This document shows, piece by piece, positions 56,211 to 64,000 of a DNA stretch of 64,000 nucleotides (position 1 is the stretch's first letter; each line of letters begins with the position of its first letter). The notes beneath the pieces are model-generated. The model ran no database searches, was not told where the DNA came from, and worked only from the letters and a program-made list of their open reading frames with translations. Origin of the DNA: Burkholderiales bacterium (GTDB lineage Bacteria; Pseudomonadota; Gammaproteobacteria; Burkholderiales; Casimicrobiaceae). A program made the position numbers and the translations under genes. The stretch is taken from assembly GCA_016790165.1 (NCBI GenBank), contig JAEUPL010000011.1:1-64000 (forward strand), given 5' to 3'.

Positions 56211-56350
56211 GCCGCGAGCCTCGCGCGCGTGGTGTTGTGCGCTACATTGCGGGCTCAGGAAAGTCTGCTTGTTGCGGGCATCGGGCGTATGACGCGTTTC
56301 CGCAGTCAGAATTTCACGCGACGACTACCACTCGCTGTTTCGGGAATCCC

Positions 56351-56863
56351 ATGAAAAAAATCTCTGCTCTGTTAACTGTTCTGCTGGCTGCCGCCGCCTT
56401 CGCGCAAGCCCCCGCACCTGCCGCGCCTGCGGCGCCCGCCGCCCCGGCGCCAGCCGCTGCGCCCACGCCCGCTGCGGCTCCCGCAGCCGCGGTGGCGGAG
56501 AAAAAAGCGGTTACCGCCGCCGCTGTGGGTGACACCACCACCGGCAAGGCGGTTTGGTACGGCAAGAAGTTCAATGGTCGCAAGACGGCCAGCGGCCAGC
56601 GCTACAACGCGGCGGCCTTGACCGCAGCGAGTAACACGCTGCCCTTCGGTACGCTGGTCAAGGTGACCCATCTGAAGAACAAGAAAAGCGTGACGGTGCG
56701 CATCAATGACCGCGGCCCCAAGCAGGCGGATCGCATCATCGATCTGTCGCGCGCTGCGGCAGCGCGCCTCGGCATGCTCAAGAGCGGCGTCGCCGACGTG
56801 GAGTTGAAGGTGGTTGGTCAGGCCAAAGGCAAGGGCGGCAAAGCCAAGCGCGGCAAGAAGTAA
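56351..56863 (+). CDS. RlpA-like exported double-psi beta-barrel protein
   Basis: A 170-residue exported protein. A signal peptide (MKKISALLTVLLAAAAFAQ) is followed by an Ala/Pro-rich spacer (residues 20-50) and a double-psi beta-barrel of the RlpA family: GKAVWYGKKFNGRKTASGQRY, LPFGTLVKVTHL and VRINDRGP. The C-terminus is a lysine-glycine tail. RlpA proteins cut peptidoglycan glycan strands lacking stem peptides. The short form without a SPOR domain and without a lipobox is common in betaproteobacteria. An intrinsic terminator follows. Confidence 0.88.
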   Translation: MKKISALLTVLLAAAAFAQAPAPAAPAAPAAPAPAAAPTPAAAPAAAVAEKKAVTAAAVGDTTTGKAVWYGKKFNGRKTASGQRYNAAALTAASNTLPFGTLVKVTHLKNKKSVTVRINDRGPKQADRIIDLSRAAAARLGMLKSGVADVELKVVGQAKGKGGKAKRGKK

Positions 56864-56921
56864 ACGCGCCGATACATTGCCGGGACGCGCACCACGTCCG
56901 CGCGATCAGCACAAAGACCAC

Positions 56922-56951
56922 GCCCGCCACGTCACTGAGCGGGCATTTTTT
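56922..56951 (+). terminator. Intrinsic terminator after the RlpA-like gene
   Basis: GCCCGC pairs with GCGGGC around an 11-base loop and is followed by A and six T residues. It lies 59 bases after the stop codon. Confidence 0.7.
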
Positions 56952-57005
56952 CATTCGAATCGTCATGCCATAACATCGGCTGACTTTTCGTTATTGGGAT
57001 ACGAA

Positions 57006-58097
57006 GTGCTGTTGCAAACGTTGATCCGCTCGTTGGCCCGCTGGTTTGGTTGGCTTCCGTTTGTCGTGCTACTGGTGCTCGTCTTCGGTTGGGGTCGCCC
57101 ACTGGCGACGTTTGCGGTGTTGCTCGTGGCGTTGTCGCTGGTAGCGGCGGTGCTGACCGCAGTGCATCACGCGGAAGTAGTCGCGCATCGCGTGGGCGAG
57201 CCGTTTGGCACCCTGATCCTGGCGTTGGCGGTGACCGTGATCGAGGCAGCGCTGGTGGTGTCGATGATCCTTTCCGGTGGCGCCGGTGCAGCCGCGATAG
57301 CCCGCGACACCGTCTATGCCGCCGTGATGATCGTGTGCAATGGTGTGGTTGGGCTTTGCCTGCTCCTCGGCGGTTTGCGCCACCACGTCATGGTGTTTCG
57401 CGTCGACGGCACCAGTCCGGCGCTATCGGTGTTGGCGGCGTTGTCGGTACTGGTGCTCGTGTTGCCCGGTTTCACCACCAGTACGCCTGGGCCGACCTAT
57501 TCCATGTCCCAGCTTGTCTTTGCCGGGTTGATGTCACTGGTGCTGTACGCCGCTTTCGTGTTCGTGCAGACGGTGCGCCATCGCGACTATTTCCTGCCGG
57601 TGGAGACCGATGACCGCGACGTGCACGCGGCGCCGCCGGGCAACATCGAAGCGGCGTTGAGCCTGGGCTTGTTGCTGGTCTGCCTGGTCGCGGTGGTTGG
57701 ACTTGCCAAGCTGCTGGCACCGGCGATCCAGTCTGCGGTGGGTGCCGTCGGCGCGCCACCCGCCGTCGTAGGCATCGCGATCGCGATGCTGGTGCTATTG
57801 CCGGAAACGCTGGCGGCGGCACGTGCAGCGCGCGCCAATCGCATGCAGACCAGCCTGAACCTCGCGTTGGGCTCGGCGCTGGCAACGATTGGACTGACGA
57901 TTCCGGTGGTGGCAGCCTTGTCGGTCACGCTTGGATTTCCGCTGGTGCTCGGCCTGCCGGGCAAAGAGATGGTGTTGCTGGCGCTCACCTTGATCGTCAG
58001 CGTGCTGACGCTGGGCAGCGGTCGCGCCACCGTGTTGCAGGGCACGGTGCACTTGGTGATGTTTGCAGCGTTCCTGTTCCTTGCTGTCGTTCCATAG
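57006..58097 (+). CDS. Calcium/proton antiporter, ChaA type
   Basis: A 363-residue inner-membrane CaCA-superfamily exchanger with about eleven transmembrane segments. The two alpha-repeat motifs are visible: AVTVIEAALVVSMILSGG near residue 75 and AIAMLVLLPETLAAARAARAN near residue 265, each with the ion-binding acidic residue. The length is close to E. coli ChaA (366). The start is a GTG at 57006 with GGGA upstream; the frame opens 64 codons earlier across the previous terminator and is rejected there. It would export Ca2+, Na+ or K+ in exchange for protons. Confidence 0.85.
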   Translation: MLLQTLIRSLARWFGWLPFVVLLVLVFGWGRPLATFAVLLVALSLVAAVLTAVHHAEVVAHRVGEPFGTLILALAVTVIEAALVVSMILSGGAGAAAIARDTVYAAVMIVCNGVVGLCLLLGGLRHHVMVFRVDGTSPALSVLAALSVLVLVLPGFTTSTPGPTYSMSQLVFAGLMSLVLYAAFVFVQTVRHRDYFLPVETDDRDVHAAPPGNIEAALSLGLLLVCLVAVVGLAKLLAPAIQSAVGAVGAPPAVVGIAIAMLVLLPETLAAARAARANRMQTSLNLALGSALATIGLTIPVVAALSVTLGFPLVLGLPGKEMVLLALTLIVSVLTLGSGRATVLQGTVHLVMFAAFLFLAVVP

Positions 58098-58122
58098 CTA
58101 CGCCATTGCCGCCAGTGAACGC

Positions 58123-59223
58123 TTAGAACAATTCTCCTTGTATCGTGTCGGCACGGGGCGGCGTGAATTGATTCGTGTCCAGCGCTGGGAGGCTTGTTGC
58201 TGCCAGGGCCAACCCGTGGCGGGCGCAGGCCTTGCGGAAGCGTTGCCGGATCAGGTCGCCCCAGAGGCCCTGGCCTTTCATGCGGGCGCCGAATTCGCTG
58301 ACGTTTTCGCGACCGCCGCGCAGATCGCGAATGCGCTCCATCACGCGCTCGGCGCGGTCGGGGAAGTGGGTGGTGAGCCAGTCTTTCCACAACGCTTTCA
58401 GCTCATAGGGCAAGCGGATGATGGTGTAGCTGGCCGCGAAGGCGCCGGCGTCGTGCGCCGCCTCGAGCACGGCCTCAACGTACTGGTCGTTGATGAACGG
58501 GATGATCGGCGCGACGAGCACGGCGGTCGGGATGCCCGCGTCGGTCAGTTCGCGCACGCTGCGCAGGCGGTTGGCGGGGGTTGAGGCGCGGGGTTCGAGG
58601 ATGCGTGTGAGCTCGTTGTCGAGCTGCGAGATCGACACGAACACGGTGACCAGATTCCTGGCGGCCATCGGCGCCAGCAGGTCAATATCGCGGCAGACCA
58701 GCGCGTTCTTGGTGACGATGGTGAGCGGGTGGTTGCTCTCGGCGAGCACTTCAATCACGCCGCGGGTCAGGCGTTCGCTGCGCTCAATCGGTTGGTACGG
58801 GTCGGTGTTGGCGCCGAGGTTGATCGCGGAGGGAACGTAGCCGCGCTTGCCGAGTTCTTTGCGTAGCAGTGCTGCCGCGTTGCGTTTGGCAAAGATTTGC
58901 GTTTCGAAGTCCAGGCCCGGCGAGAGGTTGACGTACGAGTGTGTGGGGCGAGCGTAGCAATAGATGCAGCCGTGCTCGCAGCCGCGGTAGGGGTTCAGCG
59001 ACTGGTCGAAGCCGAGGTCGGGCGATTCGTTGTGCGAGATGATCGAGCGTGCCTGCTCGATGTGGATGACCGTCTTCGGCCGCTTCGCAGCGCGCTCGAT
59101 CGCGTCGTGGTCGTGTGCCTCGTGGCCCCAGCCGTCGTCGAACCACTCGGCGGTGCGTGACTCGAAGCGCCCCGCCATGTTCAGCGTGGCGCCGCGGCCT
59201 TTGTGCGTGCTGTGGGGGTTCAT
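58123..59223 (-). CDS. Radical SAM protein, PA0069 family
   Basis: A 366-residue radical SAM enzyme. The cluster motif CxxxCxxC is C82-C86-C89 (GCEHGCIYCYARPTH). Further family features are NPYRGCEHG, NLGANTDPYQPIE, LTIVTKNALVCRDIDLL and an SplB-like C-terminal half. Members are widespread and related to spore photoproduct lyase, but the reaction of this branch is not known. The start at 59223 (MNPHSTHKGRGATLN) matches family proteins. It is convergent with the antiporter gene. Confidence 0.87.
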   Translation of the reverse strand: MNPHSTHKGRGATLNMAGRFESRTAEWFDDGWGHEAHDHDAIERAAKRPKTVIHIEQARSIISHNESPDLGFDQSLNPYRGCEHGCIYCYARPTHSYVNLSPGLDFETQIFAKRNAAALLRKELGKRGYVPSAINLGANTDPYQPIERSERLTRGVIEVLAESNHPLTIVTKNALVCRDIDLLAPMAARNLVTVFVSISQLDNELTRILEPRASTPANRLRSVRELTDAGIPTAVLVAPIIPFINDQYVEAVLEAAHDAGAFAASYTIIRLPYELKALWKDWLTTHFPDRAERVMERIRDLRGGRENVSEFGARMKGQGLWGDLIRQRFRKACARHGLALAATSLPALDTNQFTPPRADTIQGELF

Positions 59224-59330
59224 CAGTGCAGTGTATATGCGTACAGTGATCGAGGCAACGTTCGGCAGGGTTGCTGCGTCGGCAGTTTGTCTTTACACTG
59301 TAAGCACGTTTACTGATCAGGAGTACCGTC

Positions 59331-59573
59331 GTGGCAATCCAACTGCAATCCCGTGCGATTTTTGTGATGGCCGTGAGCAGTGCGTTGCTGGTGGGTTGTG
59401 CGAGTGAACCCCGGCAGCAGGTCGCGGGTAACGAGCCTGCCCGCGATGAACGTTGCACCGTGACGGGCAGCAATGTGCCCAAGCGAGATTGCCGGGGCGA
59501 TGCGCGCGTGCTGCCGCCGGCGGCGATTGAGACGCTGCAACCATCGCTGGCACCGCGTCCGCCGGGGAATTAA
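59331..59573 (+). CDS. Small lipoprotein
   Basis: An 80-residue lipoprotein with a signal (IFVMAVSSALLVGC, lipidated cysteine at 23) and a short polar mature part of about 58 residues. It contains two more cysteines (ERCTVTG and KRDCRGDA) that may form a disulfide. The GTG start is supported by AGGAG seven bases upstream. No family is recognised. It stands alone and is followed by a long hairpin. Confidence 0.7.
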   Translation: MAIQLQSRAIFVMAVSSALLVGCASEPRQQVAGNEPARDERCTVTGSNVPKRDCRGDARVLPPAAIETLQPSLAPRPPGN

Positions 59574-59574
59574 G

Positions 59575-59628
59575 GAAACGCTGACCAAGCCGGCGCGCGA
59601 CGTATCGCGCAGGCTGGTTCAGCGTTTC
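59575..59628 (+). terminator. Long imperfect hairpin after the lipoprotein gene
   Basis: GAAACGCTGA pairs with TCAGCGTTTC, and a second inner stem GCGCG...CGCGC forms within it. It begins two bases after the stop codon. There is no U-run, so it may be a rho-independent-like stabiliser or a repeat element instead. Confidence 0.4.
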
Positions 59629-59704
59629 TCTCGCCCGGAAACTTCATGGGGGATGCAGTGGCGCGGGAAACTCGCGCAGGTTGTTGCGGCTGCCCGCGGC
59701 GCCG

Positions 59705-60628
59705 CTAGCGCTCGCGCATCAGCGTGGATTTACCGAACAGGCTTTCGATCAAATCCACGGCGAGCGCGGCGGTGCGGTTTTTTTCGTCAAGCGCGGGGTT
59801 GAGCTCCATGACGTCGAGCGAGGCCAGCGCGCCGGTGTCGGCGATCATCTCCATGCAGAGTTGCGCTTCGCGGTAGCTCGGGCCGCCGCGCACCGGGGTG
59901 CCGACGCCGGGCGCGATGTCGGGATCGAGAAAATCGATGTCGAAGCTCACGTGCAGGTGCGTGTTTTCGGTCACGCCATGCAGCGCCTGCTGCATCACCG
60001 TACGCATGCCGAGCTCGTCAATCGAGCGCATGTCGAACACCTCAAGCCCGTGCTCGTTGACGAAGCGCTTCTCGGCATCGTCAACGCTGCGAATGCCGAT
60101 CTGCACAATCTCGTCGCGCCGCAACGCGGGCGCCGGGTCGGCAAGATTGACGAGCGCCGCAGCCCCAAAACCGAACAGCGTTGCCACCGGCATGCCGTGA
60201 AGATTGCCCGAGGGGGTGATGGCGCTCGTGTTGAAATCGGCATGCGCGTCGAGCCACAGCACATGAAGTGTTTTGCCGCGACGGCGGCAATGCGCGGCCA
60301 CGGCGGCGATGGAACCGATGGCCAGACAATGGTCACCGCCGAGCAGCAGCGGCAACTCGCGCGCGCGCAGGGCGTGGCCGACCGCGTCGCGCACAGCAAG
60401 GTTCCACGCCAGCACTTCGGGCAGGTGTCGATAGCCCTCCGACGGCGGCTGCCACGGGTTCGGCGGGCCAGTCAAATTGCCGTCGTCGAGCACATTCATG
60501 CCGCGCGCCAACAACGCATCGGCGAGACCGGCGACGCGCAACGCCTCCGGTCCCATCGACGCGCCGCGCGTGCCGGCACCAACGTCAGTGGGAGCGCCGA
60601 TGAGGCGGATGGGTAAGTGGGCGTTCAT
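59705..60628 (-). CDS. rocF: Arginase
   Basis: A 307-residue manganese enzyme converting arginine to ornithine and urea. The metal-binding motifs are in order: LLLGGDHCLAIGS, LWLDAHADFNT with SGNLHGMPVA, and VSFDIDFLDPDIAPGVGTPV. The C-terminal LDVMELNPALDEKN is also typical. The start MNAHLPIRLIGAPTDVG at 60628 is preferred; the frame opens 20 codons upstream. Agmatinase is a less likely alternative. Arginine use may connect it loosely with the decarboxylase at 11029, but the two are far apart. Confidence 0.93.
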   Translation of the reverse strand: MNAHLPIRLIGAPTDVGAGTRGASMGPEALRVAGLADALLARGMNVLDDGNLTGPPNPWQPPSEGYRHLPEVLAWNLAVRDAVGHALRARELPLLLGGDHCLAIGSIAAVAAHCRRRGKTLHVLWLDAHADFNTSAITPSGNLHGMPVATLFGFGAAALVNLADPAPALRRDEIVQIGIRSVDDAEKRFVNEHGLEVFDMRSIDELGMRTVMQQALHGVTENTHLHVSFDIDFLDPDIAPGVGTPVRGGPSYREAQLCMEMIADTGALASLDVMELNPALDEKNRTAALAVDLIESLFGKSTLMRER

Positions 60629-60751
60629 CACAGTGGAAGCAGAATGATCGGGTGTCGCTCGACCCAATGATGGGACCCAAGAGCACAACTCCGCGAAGCT
60701 CGAATTGTCACGCTATTGGTCTGGCAAGATGATGTCCAAGGCACTCTCATG

Positions 60752-60773
60752 GTTCGACGGGCTCACCACGAAC
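60752..60773. repeat. REP-type palindromic repeat
   Basis: The sequence from 60752 starts GTTCGACGGGCTCACC and ends ACGAAC. It matches the widespread intergenic repeat seen in many proteobacteria (GTTCGACAGGCTCACCACGAAC-like). GTTCG/CGAAC and GG/CC form an imperfect stem. It lies between arginase and the immunity gene. Confidence 0.55.
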
Positions 60774-60802
60774 AGAGAGACTTCGTTCATCACCGCGCGG
60801 TA

Positions 60803-61114
60803 TCAATCGTCGCTGTCGGTTGCTTTGAGTTTGAGCACGAGTTCGCGCAACCACCGCGCCATGCTCTCGTTGTCTAGTTGCGGGTACGCGTTCATGGAGA
60901 ACAGGCGGTCCATCGCATCGAACGTGTCGTCCGGGTGCAAATGCAGTAGGCGCTGGATATCTGCGCGAAGCCCAAGGCGATCATAGGGCCAGTTGGTATC
61001 GATATAGTCGTCGACGATGTCATCGACGGTTTGGCCAAATTCAAAACAGTCCTGATGAAAGTATCCACCCAGGAGATTCTGCAGGTAGTAAAAGGCATCG
61101 TGATTGATTGACAT
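60803..61114 (-). CDS. CdiI-type immunity protein
   Basis: A 103-residue acidic cytoplasmic protein resembling contact-dependent growth inhibition immunity proteins. The N-terminal pattern YYLQNLLGGYFHQDCFEFGQTVDDIVDDYI is the clearest sign, with the helix LRADIQRLLHLHPDDTFDAMDRLF following. Its ATG lies two bases after the stop of an RNase A-like toxin fragment, the usual toxin-immunity arrangement. It would bind and neutralise that toxin. The gene is AT-richer than its neighbours, which suggests gain by transfer. Confidence 0.72.
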   Translation of the reverse strand: MSINHDAFYYLQNLLGGYFHQDCFEFGQTVDDIVDDYIDTNWPYDRLGLRADIQRLLHLHPDDTFDAMDRLFSMNAYPQLDNESMARWLRELVLKLKATDSDD

Positions 61115-61116
61115 AC

Positions 61117-61623
61117 TCAGAAGCTCGGGAACGCCGTCAGAATGTAGTAGAGCTTCCCGTTGTAAGTCTGCATTTTCAGTACAAAAGTTACCTTCTTGGT
61201 TTGTGTCAGCAGATTCGTGGCGCGCACGACGCCGTGGCCCACGACTTCGTGCGAAATGTACTCAAAGCTTTTGGTCGATCCCGGGCGCGCCAACCTCGCC
61301 CAGGTTTCGATCGCGGAACGGTTTGCTTTGAGTGCCGCGTAGAGCGTTCGTTCGGCGATGTCGAGACTCTTGAATGTAGACGCGGCAGGAATATTTCGCG
61401 TGGCGGCGAGTCTGGCCCGAAGCGCCGATTCCGGTTGTCCGACGTGCTTCAATAGCGTGTGACCACCGAGTCTCGAACCGGCCGCCGCCTCGTGCTCGAT
61501 AAGGGCAATCCTTCCACCGCGAATTGCTGCGATGCGTGCGGCGCCTACGCCCAACGATACGACGAGCGGGACCGCGATGTCGACGCCAGTACCGATAGCC
61601 CCGGCGGCTGTTTTGTCCTGCCG
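61117..61623 (-). pseudogene. 5'-truncated CDI-type toxin, RNase A-like C-terminal domain
   Basis: The frame begins right after a stop codon (61624-61626) and reads RQDKTAAGAIGTGVDIAVPL, then a hydrophobic stretch and the toxin domain. Only a TTG at 61554 could start translation, giving 145 residues. The domain shows EHEAAAGSRLGGHTLLKHVG, which fits the histidine-bearing start of bacterial RNase A-like toxins from CdiA C-termini, and ends GKLYYILTAFPSF, where the family's catalytic threonine is expected. It lacks the large CdiA, signal and pretoxin parts. It is probably an orphan toxin module kept with its immunity gene, or a decayed remnant. Confidence 0.65.
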
Positions 61624-61626
61624 TCA

Positions 61627-61998
61627 TGAATGTCCGTGTGCAAGGCTATACGACGGCCCGACGCCACGTTTCAGGCGCCACCATTCGAACGGCCTTCCGC
61701 GCTAAGCCACGGAGAGCGCGTGGCCGAGGCATGGATGTTGATACGCGAGACAACGCCACGACGGCGCAAGAAAGTAGTACGCAAGTAGTCCACGAGGTGG
61801 TGACAGGAAGTGGGCGCCGAGGCGGAATCAATGGAGTCAGGAAGCAAATCGGCCGGAGCACCCTTTGCTTTCCACTTATTGGGTTTGTTCTTGCGCGACC
61901 GCTAATCCGGGTGGGTGGCGGCTTGAATTCGGTCGCGACCGACCTTGGCTCCACGCCGGGCGAGGCGCGGTCGACGGCTGTAGGCCGACCCGTCGCGG
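61627..61998. other. Gene-poor stretch beside the toxin remnant
   Basis: These 372 bases show no supported gene on either strand. Open frames exist on both strands but have no recognisable similarity and unlikely composition (many Arg, Pro and Ser). The base composition is less GC-rich than the flanking genes. It may be the eroded upstream part of the toxin locus. Confidence 0.45.
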
Positions 61999-62952
61999 CT
62001 ACGTTTGCAGCAGTTTCGCAAATCGCGCGAAATCAATATTGCCACCCGAGAGCGTCACGGCGACGCGTCGCCCGGCAAATTGTTCGCGTGCCGTCATCAG
62101 CGCCGCCAGCGCGCACGCGCCGGAGGGCTCAAGCACGATTTTCATGCGCTCGAAGGCGAAGCGCATGGCGTCGATCACGGTGGCGTCGGAGGTGGTGAGG
62201 ATGTCCGTGACCTGGGTGCGGATCACCTCCCAGGGATGGATGCCCACGGCCTGCGTTTGCTGGCCGTCGCAGATGGTTTTGGGCACGTCGATGCTGACGA
62301 TGTGGCCGGAGCGCAGCGACTGCTGCACGTCGTTTCCGGCCTCCGGTTCCGCGCCGTAGACCTTGATGCCCGGTTGCCTGGTTTTCGCGGCCACGGTGCA
62401 GCCCGAGAGAAAACCCCCGCCGCCGGTGCAGACGATCAGCGCATCGAGATCGGGCACATCCTCGCATATTTCGAGGGCGCAGGTGCCTTGTCCGGCCATC
62501 ACCGGCAGATAGTCGTACGGCGGGATGAGCACCGCGCCGCGCTCGTCGGCGTAGCGCTTGGCGAGGGCGGAGCGATCTTCTCTGTAGCGGTCGTAGGTGA
62601 TGACCTCCGCGCCGTAGCCGCGCGTGGCATCGAGCTTCATCTGTGGCGCGTCCGACGGCATCAAGATGGCCGCCTTGCAGCCATGCAACTGCGCCGCGAG
62701 CGCCACCGCCTGCGCGTGATTGCCCGACGAAAACGCCAGCACACCACGCGCGCGTTCGGCATCGGTCAATGCGTTGATCGCGTTGTAGCCGCCGCGAAAC
62801 TTGAACGCCCCCATGCGCTGAAAGTTTTCGGCTTTGAGAAACACCTCGCAGCCCAGCAGCGCGTCGAGCGTGCGGCTGGTGAGGATCGGCGTGCGATGCG
62901 CTACGCCGTTGATACGGGCTGCGGCGGTTTGGATATCGGAGAACTCAAGCAT
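61999..62952 (-). CDS. Serine/threonine dehydratase (PLP)
   Basis: A 317-residue fold-II pyridoxal-phosphate enzyme of the threonine dehydratase and serine racemase group. The PLP lysine is in GAFKFRGGYNAI, near residue 53. The substrate-binding SSGNHAQAVALAA and the phosphate-binding CTGGGGFLSG are present, and the C-terminal VTLSGGNIDF is typical. There is no regulatory ACT domain, so it resembles the catabolic form or a hydroxyaspartate ammonia-lyase/serine racemase. The start MLEFSDIQTAAARI at 62952 is chosen by family similarity; the frame opens 19 codons earlier. Confidence 0.88.
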   Translation of the reverse strand: MLEFSDIQTAAARINGVAHRTPILTSRTLDALLGCEVFLKAENFQRMGAFKFRGGYNAINALTDAERARGVLAFSSGNHAQAVALAAQLHGCKAAILMPSDAPQMKLDATRGYGAEVITYDRYREDRSALAKRYADERGAVLIPPYDYLPVMAGQGTCALEICEDVPDLDALIVCTGGGGFLSGCTVAAKTRQPGIKVYGAEPEAGNDVQQSLRSGHIVSIDVPKTICDGQQTQAVGIHPWEVIRTQVTDILTTSDATVIDAMRFAFERMKIVLEPSGACALAALMTAREQFAGRRVAVTLSGGNIDFARFAKLLQT

Positions 62953-62960
62953 TCGCCGAT

Positions 62961-62990
62961 TGTAGGAGCGGCTTTGCAACGAGCTCGCGA
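62961..62990. repeat. REP-like core between dehydratase and delta-60 gene
   Basis: TGTAGGAGCGGCTTTGCAA followed by GAGCTCGCGA matches the common TGTAGGAGCGGCTTT REP core, with a diverged second half. It shares AGGAGCGGCTT with the repeat at 37624-37643. Confidence 0.4.
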
Positions 62991-62998
62991 AGAATGCG

Positions 62999-64000
62999 CT
63001 ACAGCGCAATCACCATGCCGCATTGCGTGACAAGATAGGTGCGGATGTCATCCCAGGATTGGCGGCTCGCGTGGGCGGCGAAGCTGATGTTGCCGATGAC
63101 GGCGTTGCCGGTCATGCCGAGACTCACGCGGGCGAGGATAAGGGCATCGGTGGTAGCGAGCACCACGCCGTCGCCGTCAAGATCCATCGAGCAGTTGCGC
63201 GCGTCAAACGGCCCACCGTCGTAGCGGGTGACGCAGAAGTCGTTGTTGCTGCCGTTGGAACAGTAGCCGGCCACCACGATCTTTCCGTCGGGTTGCAGCG
63301 CGACGGCCGCGGCTTCGGCACCGCCTGGGCCGATGGCGGTGATCACCTTGCCGGTGCTGTTGAAGCTGGCATCCAGCGCGCCGTTGGCACTGTAGCGTGC
63401 GAGGCAGAAGTCGTTGTTGCTGCCGTTGTGGCAAAGCCCTGCTGCCACGATCTTTCCGTCGGGTTGCAATGCGAGGGCGGTGGCGCTGTCGTCGCTGGCG
63501 CCAATGGCGGTCACCGCTCTGCCGTCGCCGTCAAACGAGGTGTCGAGCGCACCGTTGGCGCCATAGCGTGCGAGGCAGAAATCGCGGATCGTGCTGACCC
63601 AGCAAGCACTCGCCACGATGATCTTGCCATCGGGTTGCAAGGCAACGGCGGCGGCAGCGGCGAAATCAACGCCCGTCGCGATTGAGGTGATGACGGTGCC
63701 GTCCGCATCAAATGTGGGGTCGAGCGCGCCGCTGGCACTGTAGCGGGCAAGGCAGAGGCCGTAGACCGGGCCGACCAACCAGCAATTCCCGGCCACGACG
63801 ATCTTGCCGTCGGGTTGCAGGACCAGGGCGCGGGCGTAATCATCGCCGGTGCTGATCGCGGTGGTGACGATTCCGCTGCCGTTAAAGCTGGTATCGAGCC
63901 CGCCGCTGGCGCTATAGCGCGCGAGGCAGAAGTCGTACGTGCTGCCGATGCGGCAATATCCGGCCACAACGATTTTGCCGTCGGGTTGCAGCGCGAGCGC
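62999..64000 (-). CDS. Delta-60-repeat protein with dockerin-like end (partial)
   Basis: The C-terminal part of a large exported protein that starts beyond the right edge. At least five delta-60 repeats of about 55 residues are seen, each of the form LALQPDGKIVVAG.C..... DFCLARY.A.GALD.SF...G.V.T.I. The last 60 residues leave the repeat and carry a dockerin-like calcium motif, MDLDGDGVVLATTDALILAR, then a helix ending WDDIRTYLVTQCGM. That end resembles the C-terminus of the GLUG-repeat protein at 42276-45029. The repeats probably form a beta-propeller or beta-solenoid. The function is unknown. Confidence 0.8.
   Translation of the reverse strand, partial: ALALQPDGKIVVAGYCRIGSTYDFCLARYSASGGLDTSFNGSGIVTTAISTGDDYARALVLQPDGKIVVAGNCWLVGPVYGLCLARYSASGALDPTFDADGTVITSIATGVDFAAAAAVALQPDGKIIVASACWVSTIRDFCLARYGANGALDTSFDGDGRAVTAIGASDDSATALALQPDGKIVAAGLCHNGSNNDFCLARYSANGALDASFNSTGKVITAIGPGGAEAAAVALQPDGKIVVAGYCSNGSNNDFCVTRYDGGPFDARNCSMDLDGDGVVLATTDALILARVSLGMTGNAVIGNISFAAHASRQSWDDIRTYLVTQCGMVIAL

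Noticed and set aside
60705-60986. A 93-residue plus-strand frame over the immunity gene
   Set aside because: It is antisense to the immunity gene and includes the REP repeat.
61646-61954. A 102-residue minus-strand frame upstream of the toxin remnant
   Set aside because: Composition is dominated by Arg, Pro, Ser and Val with no domain, and neighbouring frames are equally open.

Overview
The window looks like chromosomal DNA of a high-GC betaproteobacterium of Burkholderiales type, probably an environmental lineage. The signs are a tandem-fused UvrA, a very long FAD/Fe-S oxidoreductase with a DUF3683-type N-terminus, the rsmB-DUF4390-ntrY-ntrX order, a cysI-DUF934 pair, and secreted proteins with delta-60, DUF5648 and dockerin-like modules. 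The replication initiation locus dnaA-dnaN-gyrB lies near the middle (34.9-40.1 kb) with DnaA boxes and an AT-rich stretch, so the chromosome origin is probably inside the window. Genus-level identity cannot be read from the sequence; this lineage call is inference.

Layout. 1-136: the end of an IS481-family insertion sequence, abutting the uvrA stop codon. 138-13272: uvrA, with a LexA-type box in front of it; peptidase E; the large oxidoreductase; an Orn/Lys/Arg decarboxylase. 13360-18504: an ECF sigma factor operon (sigma factor, membrane protein, exported protein) divergent from a TonB-dependent receptor. The space between them holds an unusual symmetric inverted duplication that may be a pair of sigma-dependent promoters. 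18606-23196: a periplasmic nucleotidase, a Sel1-repeat protein and a DUF5648 secreted protein. 23364-27994: the pstSCAB-phoU phosphate operon with a Pho box and an internal hairpin. 28383-34721: rsmB, DUF4390, ntrY, a degenerate ntrX and an EamA transporter.

34722-40148: dnaA, candidate oriC, dnaN, gyrB. 40170-42181: an accessory patch with a free-standing EF-Tu domain III-like protein, a Phd/VapC toxin-antitoxin pair with a palindromic operator, and a second EamA transporter. 42276-45029: a large GLUG-repeat surface protein ending in dockerin-like motifs. 45187-53411: a low-molecular-weight phosphatase, then five tightly spaced genes for exported or outer-membrane proteins of unknown function; this is the best candidate for an undescribed system here. 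53445-63000: sulfite reductase with DUF934, a DNA glycosylase, an RlpA-like protein, a Ca2+/H+ antiporter, a radical SAM protein, a small lipoprotein, arginase, a 5'-truncated CDI-type RNase A-like toxin with its immunity gene, and a serine/threonine dehydratase. 62999-64000: the C-terminal part of a delta-60-repeat protein with a dockerin-like end, running off the window.

No rRNA, tRNA or CRISPR array was seen. All domain calls come from reading motifs by eye; no database search was run.
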